From positions 806,001-870,000 of the forward strand of contig CBDAQB010000001.1 in NCBI GenBank assembly GCA_965198825.1: DNA of 64,000 bases. Reading direction: 5' to 3'. This stretch comes from BOG-908 sp965198825. Lineage in GTDB: Bacteria; Pseudomonadota; Alphaproteobacteria; Acetobacterales; Acetobacteraceae. The notes below the pieces were generated by a model that ran no database searches, was not told where the DNA came from, and saw nothing but the letters and a program-made list of their open reading frames with translations. The position numbers were made by a program, and so were the translations under genes. Below are positions 16,293-26,883 of this stretch, piece by piece. Each line of letters starts with the position of its first letter. Position 1 is the first letter of the stretch.

Positions 16293-17084
16293 GTGCGCGG
16301 CCGTGTACTGGTGATCGCGGGCTCCGACTCGGGGGGCGGGGCGGGGATACAGGCGGATATCAAGACTGTGGCGGCTCTGGGTGGCTATGCGACCACGGCG
16401 ATCACCGCGCTGACGGCGCAGAATACGCGCGGCGTGCATGGCGTGTTCACCGTGCCTGTCGCCTTCCTGCGGCAGCAGATGGATGTCGTTCTGGACGACA
16501 TAGGCACCGATAGTTTCAAGAGCGGCATGCTGGCGGATGCGCCGACGATGGAGGTGGTGGCGGACGTCATTTCACGGCATCGCGGAAAGCCGTTCGTGCT
16601 CGATCCGGTGATGGTCGCCAAAGGCGGGCACAAGTTGCTCGCCGATAACTCCATCGAAACATTGAGGCGGCTGCTGGCGCCTTTGGCTACTGTCATGACG
16701 CCGAATGTGCCGGAGGCGGAGGCGCTGGCGCGCAGGGTAATCCATTCGCGCGACGATCTGATCGATGTCGCCCGCTCTCTGCTCGACCTCGGAACAGGCG
16801 CCGTATTGCTGACGGGCGGGCATCTTCCCGGGCCCGAGGTGGTGGATGTGTTGGCGACGGCCGACGGCATCGAGCTGTTTGCTTCGCCTCGTATCGAGAC
16901 GCGTCATACGCATGGGACAGGTTGCACTTTGGCCAGTGCGATGGCTGTCAGTTTGGCGCAGGGACTTTCGTTATCTGCGTCGGTTTCGCGGGCGCGTGGT
17001 TATGTTTGGGATGCGATTGCGCAGGCGCCTGGTTTTGGTGGGGGGCATGGGCCGTTGAACCATGCTCCTGTTCGGGCTGCTTAA
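16293..17084 (+). CDS. thiD: Hydroxymethylpyrimidine (phosphate) kinase ThiD
   Basis: 263 residues, GTG start 3 nt after the glmM stop. The N-terminal VIAGSDSGGGAGIQADIKT and the C-terminal HTHGTGCTLASA anion-hole motif are diagnostic of ThiD in the ribokinase superfamily. It phosphorylates HMP and HMP-P in thiamine synthesis. No thiamine riboswitch is seen and no other thi gene is near. Its TAA stop is also the border of repeat R4. Confidence 0.95.
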   Translation: MRGRVLVIAGSDSGGGAGIQADIKTVAALGGYATTAITALTAQNTRGVHGVFTVPVAFLRQQMDVVLDDIGTDSFKSGMLADAPTMEVVADVISRHRGKPFVLDPVMVAKGGHKLLADNSIETLRRLLAPLATVMTPNVPEAEALARRVIHSRDDLIDVARSLLDLGTGAVLLTGGHLPGPEVVDVLATADGIELFASPRIETRHTHGTGCTLASAMAVSLAQGLSLSASVSRARGYVWDAIAQAPGFGGGHGPLNHAPVRAA

Positions 17085-17213
17085 GGGAAGGACTTCTTTT
17101 TTGAAAAAAAGAAGCAAAAAACTTTTACTCGTTTGGGCTCGGACTCTCCTGTGACGCGCGGCTAAGTTGCAAAAGTTTTTTGCTTCTTTTTTTCAAAAAA
17201 GAAGTCCTTCCTA
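17085..17213 (+). repeat. Repeat R4: perfect two-armed copy
   Basis: The left arm 17086-17126 and the right arm 17171-17211 are exact reverse complements over 41 bases, around a 44-nt spacer. Each arm holds its own hairpin (CTTCTTTTTT / AAAAAAAGAAG). TAAGG borders the right end. The left end, TAAGGGAAGG, starts with the thiD stop codon. This is the best reference copy of the family. Confidence 0.95.
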
Positions 17214-17225
17214 AGGATCTTCCCG

Positions 17226-18005
17226 ATGCTCCCCTACTGGATCGTAGACGCCTTCACCGAACGCCTCTTCACTGGCAATCCGGCAGCCGTCGTTCTGCCC
17301 GAAGCATTTCCGTCCGATACGGTGATGCAGCAGATTGCGGCCGAGAATAATCTCAGCGAAACGGCGTTTGCGGTGCCCGAGGGCGATGAGTATCGGCTGC
17401 GCTGGTTTACGCCGACTGTGGAAGTTGACCTGTGCGGGCATGCGACTTTGGCGACGGCGTTCATTCTTGCGCATCTGGGGAAGACCGGCGGGTTCCGGTT
17501 TCATACGCGGTCTGGCGTGCTGAGTGCTTCGGTGGCGGGGGAGTTGGTGACGCTGGATTTCCCGGCGCGTTCGTTCGAGCGGATTGCGGCACCTGCGGGC
17601 ATTGCGGAGGCGCTTGGGGCGGAGCCGGTCGAGGTGCTGCAGTCGGCCGATCTGGTGGCGGTGCTGCGCGATGCCGAGGCGGTGGCGGGATTGAAGCCGG
17701 ATTTGGCAAAGGTGAAGGCGCTGCCTGGCGGTGCGGTGATCGTGACGGCGCGTGGCGGCGAGGGGGTGGATATCACCAGCCGGTATTTCGCGCCGGCTTA
17801 CGGCATCGACGAGGATCCGGTGACGGGGTCGTTGCACACGCAGGTGGTGCCGTATTGGGCTGAGGTGCTTGGGCGGACGACATTGTCGTGCAGGCAGGCG
17901 AGTGCGCGTGGCGGGCACATGATGTGCACGCTGCGCGGCGACCGGGTGGGGCTTGCGGGGACGGCGGTGCTTTATGCCTCGGGAAGGCTTCGCCTGCCCG
18001 GCTGA
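17226..18005 (+). CDS. PhzF-family isomerase/epimerase
   Basis: 259 residues with the diaminopimelate-epimerase-like double fold of PhzF. The N-terminal part has DAFTERLFTGNPAAVV and NLSETAF, with E45 at the position of the PhzF catalytic Glu. The second half has CGHATLA and EDPVTGSLH, the anion-binding motif of the family. PhzF proteins isomerise dihydro-hydroxyanthranilate in phenazine makers, but most genomic members have unknown substrates. No phenazine genes are near, so the role is open. The start ATG lies just beyond R4. Confidence 0.88.
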   Translation: MLPYWIVDAFTERLFTGNPAAVVLPEAFPSDTVMQQIAAENNLSETAFAVPEGDEYRLRWFTPTVEVDLCGHATLATAFILAHLGKTGGFRFHTRSGVLSASVAGELVTLDFPARSFERIAAPAGIAEALGAEPVEVLQSADLVAVLRDAEAVAGLKPDLAKVKALPGGAVIVTARGGEGVDITSRYFAPAYGIDEDPVTGSLHTQVVPYWAEVLGRTTLSCRQASARGGHMMCTLRGDRVGLAGTAVLYASGRLRLPG

Positions 18006-18030
18006 TGCCGGACAGGCGTTTCGAAAAGCC

Positions 18031-19647
18031 TCAGAACAGCGCTGCTGCTTTAAGGATGGTCATGTAGAAACCCCAGGCGAGGGGAAGGCCCACGGCAAGC
18101 CAGGCGATGGGCATGAGCAGGCCGAGCGAGCTTGTCTGGTCTGCTGTCATTGCGACGGAAGGCGCCCGGTAGGACGTAGCCGCGCTGCGTGCTTCGAACC
18201 AGTGGGCGCTGACAGGGCGGATGAGGAAGTTGCAGATGAAGCCTGCTGCGAGCAGTCCTGCCAGGATGTACATCGTGTGGTCGTAGACGTTTTCGCGCGG
18301 CACGCCTGCGTCGATCTGCGCCTGGCGGATGGACGTGACCAGGATCGGTCCGACGACGCCGGCGACTGACCAGGCGGTGAGCAGGCGGCCGTGTATGGCG
18401 CCTACGAAGCCGGTGCCGAAGAGGTCGGCGAGGTAGGCGGGGACCGTCGCGAAGCCGCCGCCATACATCGAGAGGATGATGCCGAAGGCGAGGGCGAAGA
18501 GGGCGGTGCCGCCTAGTGCGGGCGAGGAGGGGACCAGGGCGTAAAGGGCGATGCCGAGGAGGAAGAAGGTGGCGTAGGTGGAGCGCCGGCCGATGCGGTC
18601 CGAAATCGAGGCCCAGAAGAACCGGCCCAGGATGTTGAAAAGAGAGAGGAAGCCAGCGAAGCCGCCTGCGACGGCTGCCACGAGCTTGTGCTGGTCGGGC
18701 GTGAGTTGGGTGAAGCCGACGCCCTTGGCGCCGATGAGAGAGCCGCCGAAGATTTCCTGGAGCATGGGGCTCGCCATGTCGAGCACGCCGATGCCGGCGG
18801 AGACGTTCAGGCAGAGCACGGCCCAGAGGAGCCAGAATTGCGGGGTGCGGTGGGCGTTCTCGAGTGCGACGGAGCCGCGCGCCGAGGCCGTGGCGACATG
18901 GGCCGGGGGCTGCCAGCCGGCCGGGACGTAGCCGTCGGCTGGAACGCGGTAGATGAAGGCGCCGCCTACCATGAAGACGAAATAAATCGCTGCCAGAACC
19001 AGGAAGGTCGATGCGGCGCCGACGTCGGTGGCGGTGTGGAAATGCGCCATCAGTTTGGTGGCGAGAGGGGCGCCGATCATGGCGCCGCCGCCGAAGCCCA
19101 TGATGGCCATGCCTGTCGCCATGCCGCGGCGGTCGGGGAACCATTTGATGAGGGTGGAGACGGGAGAGATGTAGCCGAGGCCGAGGCCGACGCCGCCGAT
19201 GACGCCCATGCCGAGCCAAAGTATCCAGAGCTGGTGGATGGAGACGCCGAGTGCGCCGAGGGCGAGTCCGCCTGGCCAGCAGAGGGCGGCGACGAGGGCG
19301 GCCTTGCGTGGGCCTGCGCGCTCGAGCCAGCTTCCCCAGATGGCGGCCGAGGCCCCTAGGAAAACGATGCCGAGCGTGAAGATGATGGAGATGTCGGTGA
19401 TCTTCCAGTCGCACGCCGTTGTCGTAAGGCGGCCGATCAGGCCCATGTCGGCGGGACAGGCTTGCGGGTGGGTGATGCCGATTGCCTGCGACAGGGGCAG
19501 CCAGAAGACGCTCAGGCCGTAGACCATTCCGATGCACAAATGGATGGCGAGTGCCGCAGGCGGAAGCAGCCAGCGATTGTATTCAGGCCCGGCAATTGTG
19601 CGTTCGCGGCTGAGCAGGCCGGCGTTTTGTACGTGAGTCGTCGACAT
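18031..19647 (-). CDS. MFS transporter, oxalate/formate antiporter (OFA) family
   Basis: 538 residues and about 12 membrane helices. GLSVFWLPLSQAIG in helix 1, the RRGMATGMAIMGFGGGAMIGAP signature in helices 4-5 and DRIGRRSTY between the halves fit the OFA subfamily. ATG 19647 is preceded by AAGGACAGG. Large hydrophilic insertions (after helix 1 and in the mid-loop) are typical of longer OFA members. The substrate is unknown; small carboxylates are likely from the family. It is convergent with the PhzF gene and divergent from serC. Confidence 0.85.
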   Translation of the reverse strand: MSTTHVQNAGLLSRERTIAGPEYNRWLLPPAALAIHLCIGMVYGLSVFWLPLSQAIGITHPQACPADMGLIGRLTTTACDWKITDISIIFTLGIVFLGASAAIWGSWLERAGPRKAALVAALCWPGGLALGALGVSIHQLWILWLGMGVIGGVGLGLGYISPVSTLIKWFPDRRGMATGMAIMGFGGGAMIGAPLATKLMAHFHTATDVGAASTFLVLAAIYFVFMVGGAFIYRVPADGYVPAGWQPPAHVATASARGSVALENAHRTPQFWLLWAVLCLNVSAGIGVLDMASPMLQEIFGGSLIGAKGVGFTQLTPDQHKLVAAVAGGFAGFLSLFNILGRFFWASISDRIGRRSTYATFFLLGIALYALVPSSPALGGTALFALAFGIILSMYGGGFATVPAYLADLFGTGFVGAIHGRLLTAWSVAGVVGPILVTSIRQAQIDAGVPRENVYDHTMYILAGLLAAGFICNFLIRPVSAHWFEARSAATSYRAPSVAMTADQTSSLGLLMPIAWLAVGLPLAWGFYMTILKAAALF

Positions 19648-19780
19648 GTCCTGTCCTTGTTTCCCCCGCCTCCAGCGTGCGTTGGATGACGCGCGGACAG
19701 TAATCAACGATGATTGTGGAGGCAATTGGGGCCGCTGCCCGGGCTATTGTCAGCTTCCGTTCGGCAGCAAAACTGTGTAA

Positions 19781-19836
19781 GCCCCGCGGCGGGTCACGTC
19801 CCCCCACCGGGACGCTTCTCTTCTGAAAGGGAGGGC
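19781..19836 (+). ncRNA. Candidate serC leader RNA element
   Basis: Directly upstream of serC are CCCG-CGG-CGGG (19783-19793), then CGTCCC-CCCACC-GGGACG (19797-19814, 6-bp stem), then a pyrimidine run CTTCTC that can pair with the purine-rich GGGAGGG ribosome-binding region before the ATG. A conserved serC RNA motif with hairpins next to the ribosome-binding site is known upstream of serC in alphaproteobacteria. Position and shape fit, but no covariance model was run. Confidence 0.5.
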
Positions 19837-19841
19837 TGGGT

Positions 19842-21020
19842 ATGGCGTTCGCCGCTAAGCCGGAAGTGCGTCCGGCAAATCCGCAATTTTCATCGGGGCC
19901 TTGTGCCAAACGGCCGGGTTGGTCGCTGGTGGCGCTGCACGCGGCGCAGACGGGCCGCAGTCATCGGGCGAAGATGCCCAAGGCCGCACTGGCAGAGGTG
20001 ATTACGCGGTCGCGTGCGCTGCTTGGTCTGCCGGCTGATTGGAAGCTTGGCATCGTGCCCGGGTCCGACACAGGCGCCTTCGAAATGGCGATGTGGTCGT
20101 TGCTCGGCGCGCGCGGTGTGGATGTTCTGTCTTTCGAAAGTTTCTCGGAAGGCTGGGCGGTCGATGCGGTGAAGCAGCTCAAGCTCGATGCGCGCGTGTT
20201 GTCGGCACCTTATGGAGCGTTGCCGGATCTCGGTGCGATCGATTTCGCGCGCGATGTCGTGCTGTGCTGGAACGGAACGACGTCGGGTGTGTGTTTGCCC
20301 CATGGTGATTTCATCCCGGTCGACCGCGAAGGGCTGGTGCTGTGCGATGCGACTTCGGCCGCGTTCGCGATGGATCTGCCGTTCGACAAGCTCGATGTGG
20401 TGACCTGGTCCTGGCAGAAGGTGCTGGGCGGAGAGGCGGCACATGGGATGATTGCGCTGTCGCCGCGCGCTGTTGCCCGCTTGGAAAGCTATAAGCCGGC
20501 GTGGCCGCTGCCGAAGATTTTCAGGCTCACCAAGGGCGGCAAGCTGATCGACGGGATTTTCGCAGGCGAGACCATCAACACGCCTTCGATGTTGTGCGTG
20601 GAAGATGCGCTCGATGGCTTGCGCTGGGCGGAGTCGGTCGGCGGGTTGCAGGGGTTGATGGGCCGTAGCCGGGCGAACCTTGCCGCTGTTGCTTCGTGGG
20701 TCGAGAAGAGCACGTGGGCGGCGTTTCTTGCTGCCGATCCAAGGTGCCGGTCGAGGACGTCGATTTGCCTGGTCATCGACGCGCCGTGGTTCACGGCCCT
20801 TTCGGCGGATACACAGGTGGCTGCTGCGAAGAAACTGGCAGCGCTGTTGGAGAAGGAGGGCGTGGCGCTCGACATCGCGAATTATCGCGACGCACCCGCC
20901 GGTTTGCGTATCTGGGGTGGCGCGACGGTCGAGACTTCCGACATCGAGGCGCTGCTGCCCTGGCTCGATTGGGCGGCAGCAGAGACTGCGCGTGAATACG
21001 AATCCCTGGGCGCGGAGTAG
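19842..21020 (+). CDS. serC: Phosphoserine aminotransferase
   Basis: 392 residues of the alphaproteobacterial/archaeal-type SerC. FSSGPCAKRPGWS is at the N-terminus and the PLP lysine is K193 in WSWQKVLGGEAAHG. FRLTKGGKLIDGIFAGETINTPSM is the conserved substrate loop. It converts 3-phosphohydroxypyruvate to phosphoserine in serine synthesis. It is followed 4 nt later by serA, so the two pathway steps are one operon, possibly controlled by the upstream leader hairpins. Confidence 0.95.
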   Translation: MAFAAKPEVRPANPQFSSGPCAKRPGWSLVALHAAQTGRSHRAKMPKAALAEVITRSRALLGLPADWKLGIVPGSDTGAFEMAMWSLLGARGVDVLSFESFSEGWAVDAVKQLKLDARVLSAPYGALPDLGAIDFARDVVLCWNGTTSGVCLPHGDFIPVDREGLVLCDATSAAFAMDLPFDKLDVVTWSWQKVLGGEAAHGMIALSPRAVARLESYKPAWPLPKIFRLTKGGKLIDGIFAGETINTPSMLCVEDALDGLRWAESVGGLQGLMGRSRANLAAVASWVEKSTWAAFLAADPRCRSRTSICLVIDAPWFTALSADTQVAAAKKLAALLEKEGVALDIANYRDAPAGLRIWGGATVETSDIEALLPWLDWAAAETAREYESLGAE

Positions 21021-21024
21021 CCCC

Positions 21025-22611
21025 ATGCCGAAAGTTTTGATCAGCGACAAATTGTCGCAAGCGGCTGTCGCTATCTTTACGAACCGAGGGATCGAGGTCG
21101 ATGTGAAGCCGGGGCTTTCGCCTGCGGAGCTGCGCGGCATCATCGGCGCCTATGATGGGTTGGCTATCCGTTCAAACACGAAGGTGACGCGCGAACTGCT
21201 CGATGTGGCCACCAACCTCAAGGTTGTCGGGCGCGCCGGCATCGGCGTGGACAATGTAGATTTGAAGTCGGCGACGGCGCGCGGCGTCGTGGTGATGAAT
21301 ACGCCGCATGGCAATTCCATCACGACGGCCGAGCATGCGATTGCGATGATGTTTGCGCTGGCACGGGAAATCCCCGAGGCGACGCAATCGACCAAGGCAG
21401 GGAAGTGGGAGAAGAACCGCTTCATGGGTGTGGAGCTGACAGGCAAGACGCTTGGTCTGATTGGCGCAGGCAACATCGGCTCCATCGTAGCCGACCGGGC
21501 GCAAGGATTACGCATGAAGGTCATCGCTTTCGATCCGTTCCTGTCCGAGAAACGCGCGTTGACCATCGGCGTGGAAAAACTGGAGCTCGACGAGCTGCTG
21601 GCGCGCGCGGATTTCATCACGTTGCACACGCCGATGACCGATGCCACGCGGCATATCCTCTCTCGCGCGGCACTCGCCAAATGCAAGGCCGGCGTGCGCA
21701 TCATCAACTGTGCACGCGGCGGCTTGATCGACGAGGCGGCGCTTTTCGATGCGCTCACCAGCGGGCATGTGGCGGGCGCGGCGTTGGACGTATTCGAGAC
21801 GGAGCCAGCGAAGGAGAGCCCGCTCTTTTCGCTCGAAAACGTGGTCTGCACGCCGCATCTCGGGGCTTCGACGAACGAGGCGCAGGAGAACGTGGCGCTT
21901 CAGGTTGCCGAGCAGATGGCGGACTTCCTGCTGACCGGCGCGATCACGAACGCGATCAACACGCCGTCCGTCTCTGCAGAGGACGCGCCCCGGCTGCGGC
22001 CTTACATGGAGCTTGTTCAGAAACTTGGCGCTTTTGCCGGGCAGCTTACGATGGCGCAGGACGGGGCCATACGCGGCATTGCCATCGACTACGAGGGTGC
22101 TGCCGCCAACCTCAACCATAAGCCGCTCACCGGTGCTGCATTAGCGGGTCTGCTCGCACCCGTGCTTGCCGGCGTGAACATGGTCAATGCGCCTGTCGTC
22201 GCACGCGATCATGGCATCGATGTGGCCGAGACGGTTCATGACCGGCCTAGCGAATACCAGACTCTGATACGCATCACCGTGAAGACGGACCGCAACACGC
22301 GTTCGGTTGCAGGCACGCTTTTCGCCGGCAACAAGGCGCGCCTTGTCGAGATCAAGGGCATTCCCGTGGAGGCGGATTTCAGCCGGCACATGCTTTACGT
22401 GACGAACAAGGACAGGCCTGGCTTTATCGGGAAGTTCGGCGAAACGCTGGCCCGGCATGGCATCAACATCGCCACCTTCCATATGGGACGTGCTGCCGCT
22501 GGCGGGGATTCCATCTGCCTGGTGTCGGTGGATGAGGATGTGAGCGAAGGGGTGCTTGCTGAGGTTCGGGCGCTGCCGCTTGTGGTTCACGCCGAGAGTT
22601 TGGCTTTTTAG
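21025..22611 (+). CDS. serA: D-3-phosphoglycerate dehydrogenase (long form)
   Basis: 528 residues. The NAD-binding motif GAGNIGS is at 147-153. The catalytic Arg region is NCARGGLIDEAAL and the His is in TPHLGAST. After the catalytic part there is an intervening allosteric substrate-binding domain (about 320-450) and a C-terminal ACT domain (about 455-528, MLYVTNKDRPGFIG), which usually senses serine. It starts 4 nt after the serC stop. It catalyses the first step of serine synthesis. Confidence 0.97.
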   Translation: MPKVLISDKLSQAAVAIFTNRGIEVDVKPGLSPAELRGIIGAYDGLAIRSNTKVTRELLDVATNLKVVGRAGIGVDNVDLKSATARGVVVMNTPHGNSITTAEHAIAMMFALAREIPEATQSTKAGKWEKNRFMGVELTGKTLGLIGAGNIGSIVADRAQGLRMKVIAFDPFLSEKRALTIGVEKLELDELLARADFITLHTPMTDATRHILSRAALAKCKAGVRIINCARGGLIDEAALFDALTSGHVAGAALDVFETEPAKESPLFSLENVVCTPHLGASTNEAQENVALQVAEQMADFLLTGAITNAINTPSVSAEDAPRLRPYMELVQKLGAFAGQLTMAQDGAIRGIAIDYEGAAANLNHKPLTGAALAGLLAPVLAGVNMVNAPVVARDHGIDVAETVHDRPSEYQTLIRITVKTDRNTRSVAGTLFAGNKARLVEIKGIPVEADFSRHMLYVTNKDRPGFIGKFGETLARHGINIATFHMGRAAAGGDSICLVSVDEDVSEGVLAEVRALPLVVHAESLAF

Positions 22612-22662
22612 GGCAATACGCTGAGACCCACCGAATGAAGCGGTTGTTTGTGGTGCCGGTAA

Positions 22663-22680
22663 GGTGGGCTGAAGCCCACC
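22663..22680. repeat. REP-like hairpin GGTGGGCT/AGCCCACC
   Basis: Perfect 8-bp stem with a 2-nt GA loop, followed by CTACAATTTA. This GGTGGGC...GCCCACC-CTACA form is a frequent intergenic palindrome in many bacteria. It lies 52 nt after the serA stop, between convergent genes, and could also help end transcription. The rest of 22612-22745 holds no recognisable feature. Confidence 0.55.
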
Positions 22681-22745
22681 CTACAATTTAGCGCTTGCGT
22701 TGCTGCGATCTGGAGTGAGGGAGCGGCCTTGATGTCTTATTGCGG

Positions 22746-23393
22746 TCACGGCTGCGTTTTTGTGCGTCTTTCAAGTGCGAACGCGAAATCGCGGCCGAGA
22801 CCGCGGGCATGGGCGAGCGTTATCCAGAGCATGCCGTAAGGCTCGATGAGCCTGGCCGCTTTGAGCGGCCCTGCATCGACTGCCTCGAAGCCAATATCCT
22901 CGATAAGCTGCAGCACCTCGGGCTTTCGCGCCTCGTCGTCGCCGCAGGTGAACATGACCGGGCGATCGGCGTAGGATGTTGGGTCTGCCATGTTCTCGGC
23001 GCCCGTCTGATTGAACGCCTTGAAGACCGCGGCGCCGGGCGCCCACTGGGCGACGCGCTCGGCGCCGGAAACTGAATAATCATCTTCCAACCAGGAGAAA
23101 TCTGGTAGCAGGGGATTGGTCGCATCGATCAAGATCTTGCCAGTCAAGTCGCCGGCCTCACCGATCGCGCCTTGTGCAGCCGGCCACGGTGTTGCGAGCA
23201 GTATCGCAGAGGCCGCAGCCGCCGCATCATGAAGGCCTGCAGCTTTCGCTCCTTGCGGAATGCTCGCGATCAAAGCCTGCACCTTGTCCGAGTGCGGGTC
23301 CGGGACACCGAATGTTACAGCGTGCCCGGCCTTGGCCCAGGCCTTTCCGATCCCGCCACCCACGTTTCCTGCGCCAAAAACTGCGATGTGCAT
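22746..23393 (-). CDS. NADP oxidoreductase, F420-dependent reductase-like (NAD(P)-binding)
   Basis: 215 residues from ATG 23393, which has GAGG at ideal spacing; an 11-codon longer frame lacks a ribosome-binding site. The N-terminal Rossmann motif is HIAVFGAGNVGGGIGKAW. The arrangement (VTFGVPDPHSDKV, LLATPWPA, IDATNPL, VFKAFNQTGAENM) matches the F420-dependent NADP reductase fold used by many flavin- or NADPH-dependent reductases. Alphaproteobacteria usually lack F420, so another electron acceptor is likely. It is an isolated gene; 23394-23599 contains no clear feature. Confidence 0.8.
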   Translation of the reverse strand: MHIAVFGAGNVGGGIGKAWAKAGHAVTFGVPDPHSDKVQALIASIPQGAKAAGLHDAAAAASAILLATPWPAAQGAIGEAGDLTGKILIDATNPLLPDFSWLEDDYSVSGAERVAQWAPGAAVFKAFNQTGAENMADPTSYADRPVMFTCGDDEARKPEVLQLIEDIGFEAVDAGPLKAARLIEPYGMLWITLAHARGLGRDFAFALERRTKTQP

Positions 23394-23599
23394 TTCATCA
23401 CCTCGTATTATCTGGTTAGCTGACAAAGGGCTGAAGCCGCCTGAAGGAAAGCAATACTTGTGCTCGGCGGGGGTAGAGCATGCCCAACGCCGCGTTCAAG
23501 GTCCACCCTGTTCTGCCGAGTTCTTTATCGGGGTGTGGCTGAGAGCCTAGGCATCATCGCTACCGGCGCTGCCCGTCACGCTGTTCTCTCCTTGCTGAC

Positions 23600-25096
<1,497 letters not shown>

Positions 25097-25124
25097 GCGG
25101 CGCTCGGAGGTGAAGGCAAGCCAA

Positions 25125-25253
25125 GGGAAGGTCTTCTTTTTTGAAAAAAAGAAGCAAAAAACTTTTGGACCGTGGGACCGAGATCGCGGAAAGGCCCAGG
25201 CCAAATTCGCAAAAGTTTTTTGGTTCTTTTTTTCAAAAAAGAACGGCTTCCTG
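25125..25253 (-). repeat. Repeat R5: two-armed, inverted orientation
   Basis: The arm at lower coordinates is CTTC...GAAG and the other is GTTC...GAAC. The spacer reads as the reverse complement of the R8 type (CCTTTCCGCGATCTCGGTCCC on the minus strand), so the element is inverted relative to R2 and R8. It sits between glpD and glpK, both on the minus strand. Confidence 0.92.
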
Positions 25254-25277
25254 CCCCTAGCCTTTTCCGTTCACCCA

Positions 25278-26762
25278 TCAAGCAAACACCTTCTGCAGCG
25301 CAAGCCGCTCAGCCGTATCGCGCGGAGCGTGGAGCCCGAGCTTCGAGCGGCGCCAGAGCACATCCTCCGGCGTGCGGACGAATTCGTGTGCGACGAGGTA
25401 GGCGAGTTCGGCTTCGGTGAGGCCGCCGCCGAGGTCTTCGCCGAGGTCGTGGAGGGAGGTGGCGTTGCCGATCAGGCGGTCGGCGCGTGTGCCGTAAGCG
25501 CGGGCCAGGCGGTGGGCAAGGGGTGGGGGCAGCCAGCGGTGCCGGGCCTGAAGGCTGGCCAGCATGAGGGAGAAGTCCTGCATGTCGCCGCCTGGGAGGG
25601 GGGCTTTGGCGGTCCATGATGGGCCGGCGATGCCCAGGCGATCCAGGGCGTGTTCGGCAAGGCGGCGGTAGGTCGTGATCTTGCCGCCGAAGACGGAGAG
25701 GAGGGGCGCTTTGTCGAGGTCGCCGTCGAGGTCGAGCAGGTAGTCGCGGGTGACGGCGGAGGCGTTTTCGGCGCCGTCATCGTGCAGGGCGCGTACGCCG
25801 GAATAGCTCCAGACGACCTCTTCGGGGGTGACGGGCGCTTGCAGCCATTGGGTGACGCAGTCGCAGAGGTAGCGGGTTTCGTCGGCGTCGATTTCCACGT
25901 GGGAGGCGTCGCCGGTGAAGGCGATGTCCGTGGTGCCGATGAGGGTGAAATCCTGCTCGTAGGGGATGGTGAAGATGACGCGGCGGTCGGTGTTCTGCAG
26001 GAGGTAGGCGTGCTCGCCCGGGTAGAGGCGGGGGACGACGATGTGGCTGCCTTTGACGAGGCGGCTGCTGGCGTGGGCGTTCTGGCCTAGGGCGCTGCCC
26101 AGGATGCTGGCGACCCAAGGGCCGGCTGCGTTGACGAGGCGCCTGGCGGTAATGCGGTCCGTGCGGCCGGTGGCCTGGTCGAGCAGCTCGGCATGCCAGA
26201 GGCCGGCCTTGCGGTGGGCGGCGGTGAGGCGGGTGCGGGTGCGTATGCTGGCGCCGCGTTCGGCGGCGTCCATGGCGTTGAGGACGACGAGGCGGCTGTC
26301 TTCCACCCAGCAGTCCGAGTAGGCGAAGCCGCGTTTGATGCCGGGTTTCAGGCCGGCGCCTAACCCGGTTCCGTCAAAGCGCAGGGATTGGGAGCCGGGC
26401 AGGCGCCGGCGGCCGCCGATGTTGTCGTAGATCAGCAGGCCGAGGCGGAGCAGCCAGGCTGGGCGCATGTCGCCGCCGTGCGGCAGGACGAAGCGCAGCG
26501 GCCAGATGATGTGCGGCGCGATGGCGAGCAGCCGTTCGCGCTCGGCGAGCGCTTCCCGGACGAGGCGGAATTCCTTGTATTCGAGGTAGCGGAGGCCGCC
26601 GTGGATGAGCTTGGTGCTTGCCGACGAAGTGTGCGAGGCGAGGTCGTCCTGCTCGACCAAAATGACGGAGAGGCCGCGGCCGGCGGCGTCTCGGGCGATG
26701 CCGCAGCCGTTGATGCCGCCGCCTATGATCAGCAAGTCGGTGACGGGGGAGTGCTCGGACAT
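25278..26762 (-). CDS. glpD: Aerobic glycerol-3-phosphate dehydrogenase
   Basis: About 494 residues from ATG 26762. The FAD-binding DLLIIGGGINGCGIARDAAGRG is at the N-terminus and STKLIHGGLRYLEYKEFRLV follows; IGTTDIAFTGDASHV and VFGGKITTYRRLAEHAL are family signatures. It oxidises glycerol-3-phosphate at the membrane and feeds quinones. Pairing with glpK shows a glycerol-utilisation unit. No glpF or glpR is next to it. Confidence 0.96.
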   Translation of the reverse strand: MSEHSPVTDLLIIGGGINGCGIARDAAGRGLSVILVEQDDLASHTSSASTKLIHGGLRYLEYKEFRLVREALAERERLLAIAPHIIWPLRFVLPHGGDMRPAWLLRLGLLIYDNIGGRRRLPGSQSLRFDGTGLGAGLKPGIKRGFAYSDCWVEDSRLVVLNAMDAAERGASIRTRTRLTAAHRKAGLWHAELLDQATGRTDRITARRLVNAAGPWVASILGSALGQNAHASSRLVKGSHIVVPRLYPGEHAYLLQNTDRRVIFTIPYEQDFTLIGTTDIAFTGDASHVEIDADETRYLCDCVTQWLQAPVTPEEVVWSYSGVRALHDDGAENASAVTRDYLLDLDGDLDKAPLLSVFGGKITTYRRLAEHALDRLGIAGPSWTAKAPLPGGDMQDFSLMLASLQARHRWLPPPLAHRLARAYGTRADRLIGNATSLHDLGEDLGGGLTEAELAYLVAHEFVRTPEDVLWRRSKLGLHAPRDTAERLALQKVFA

Positions 26763-26883
26763 GCGGGCAGAGTGCGCCAGCCACGCGAAATCGGGCAAGC
26801 TGCCGGCGCGCGCCGCCCTCGCAACCTTTGCCCGAAAAGTTTAAGGAGGCCGGCTAACGTTCCACCTCCATCGAGGACCGATC

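Noticed and set aside
16150..16300. Thiamine (TPP) riboswitch before thiD
   Set aside because: thiD starts 3 nt after glmM with no leader, and no THI-box sequence is seen.
14712..16439. 575-codon minus-strand frame opposite glmM
   Set aside because: Shadow of glmM codons; composition is Arg/His/Pro-rich with no motif.
17085..17213. R elements as ordinary rho-independent terminators
   Set aside because: The stems are A/T-rich with a GC-rich spacer between arms, the opposite of a GC stem plus T-run. A termination role remains possible but the form is not standard.
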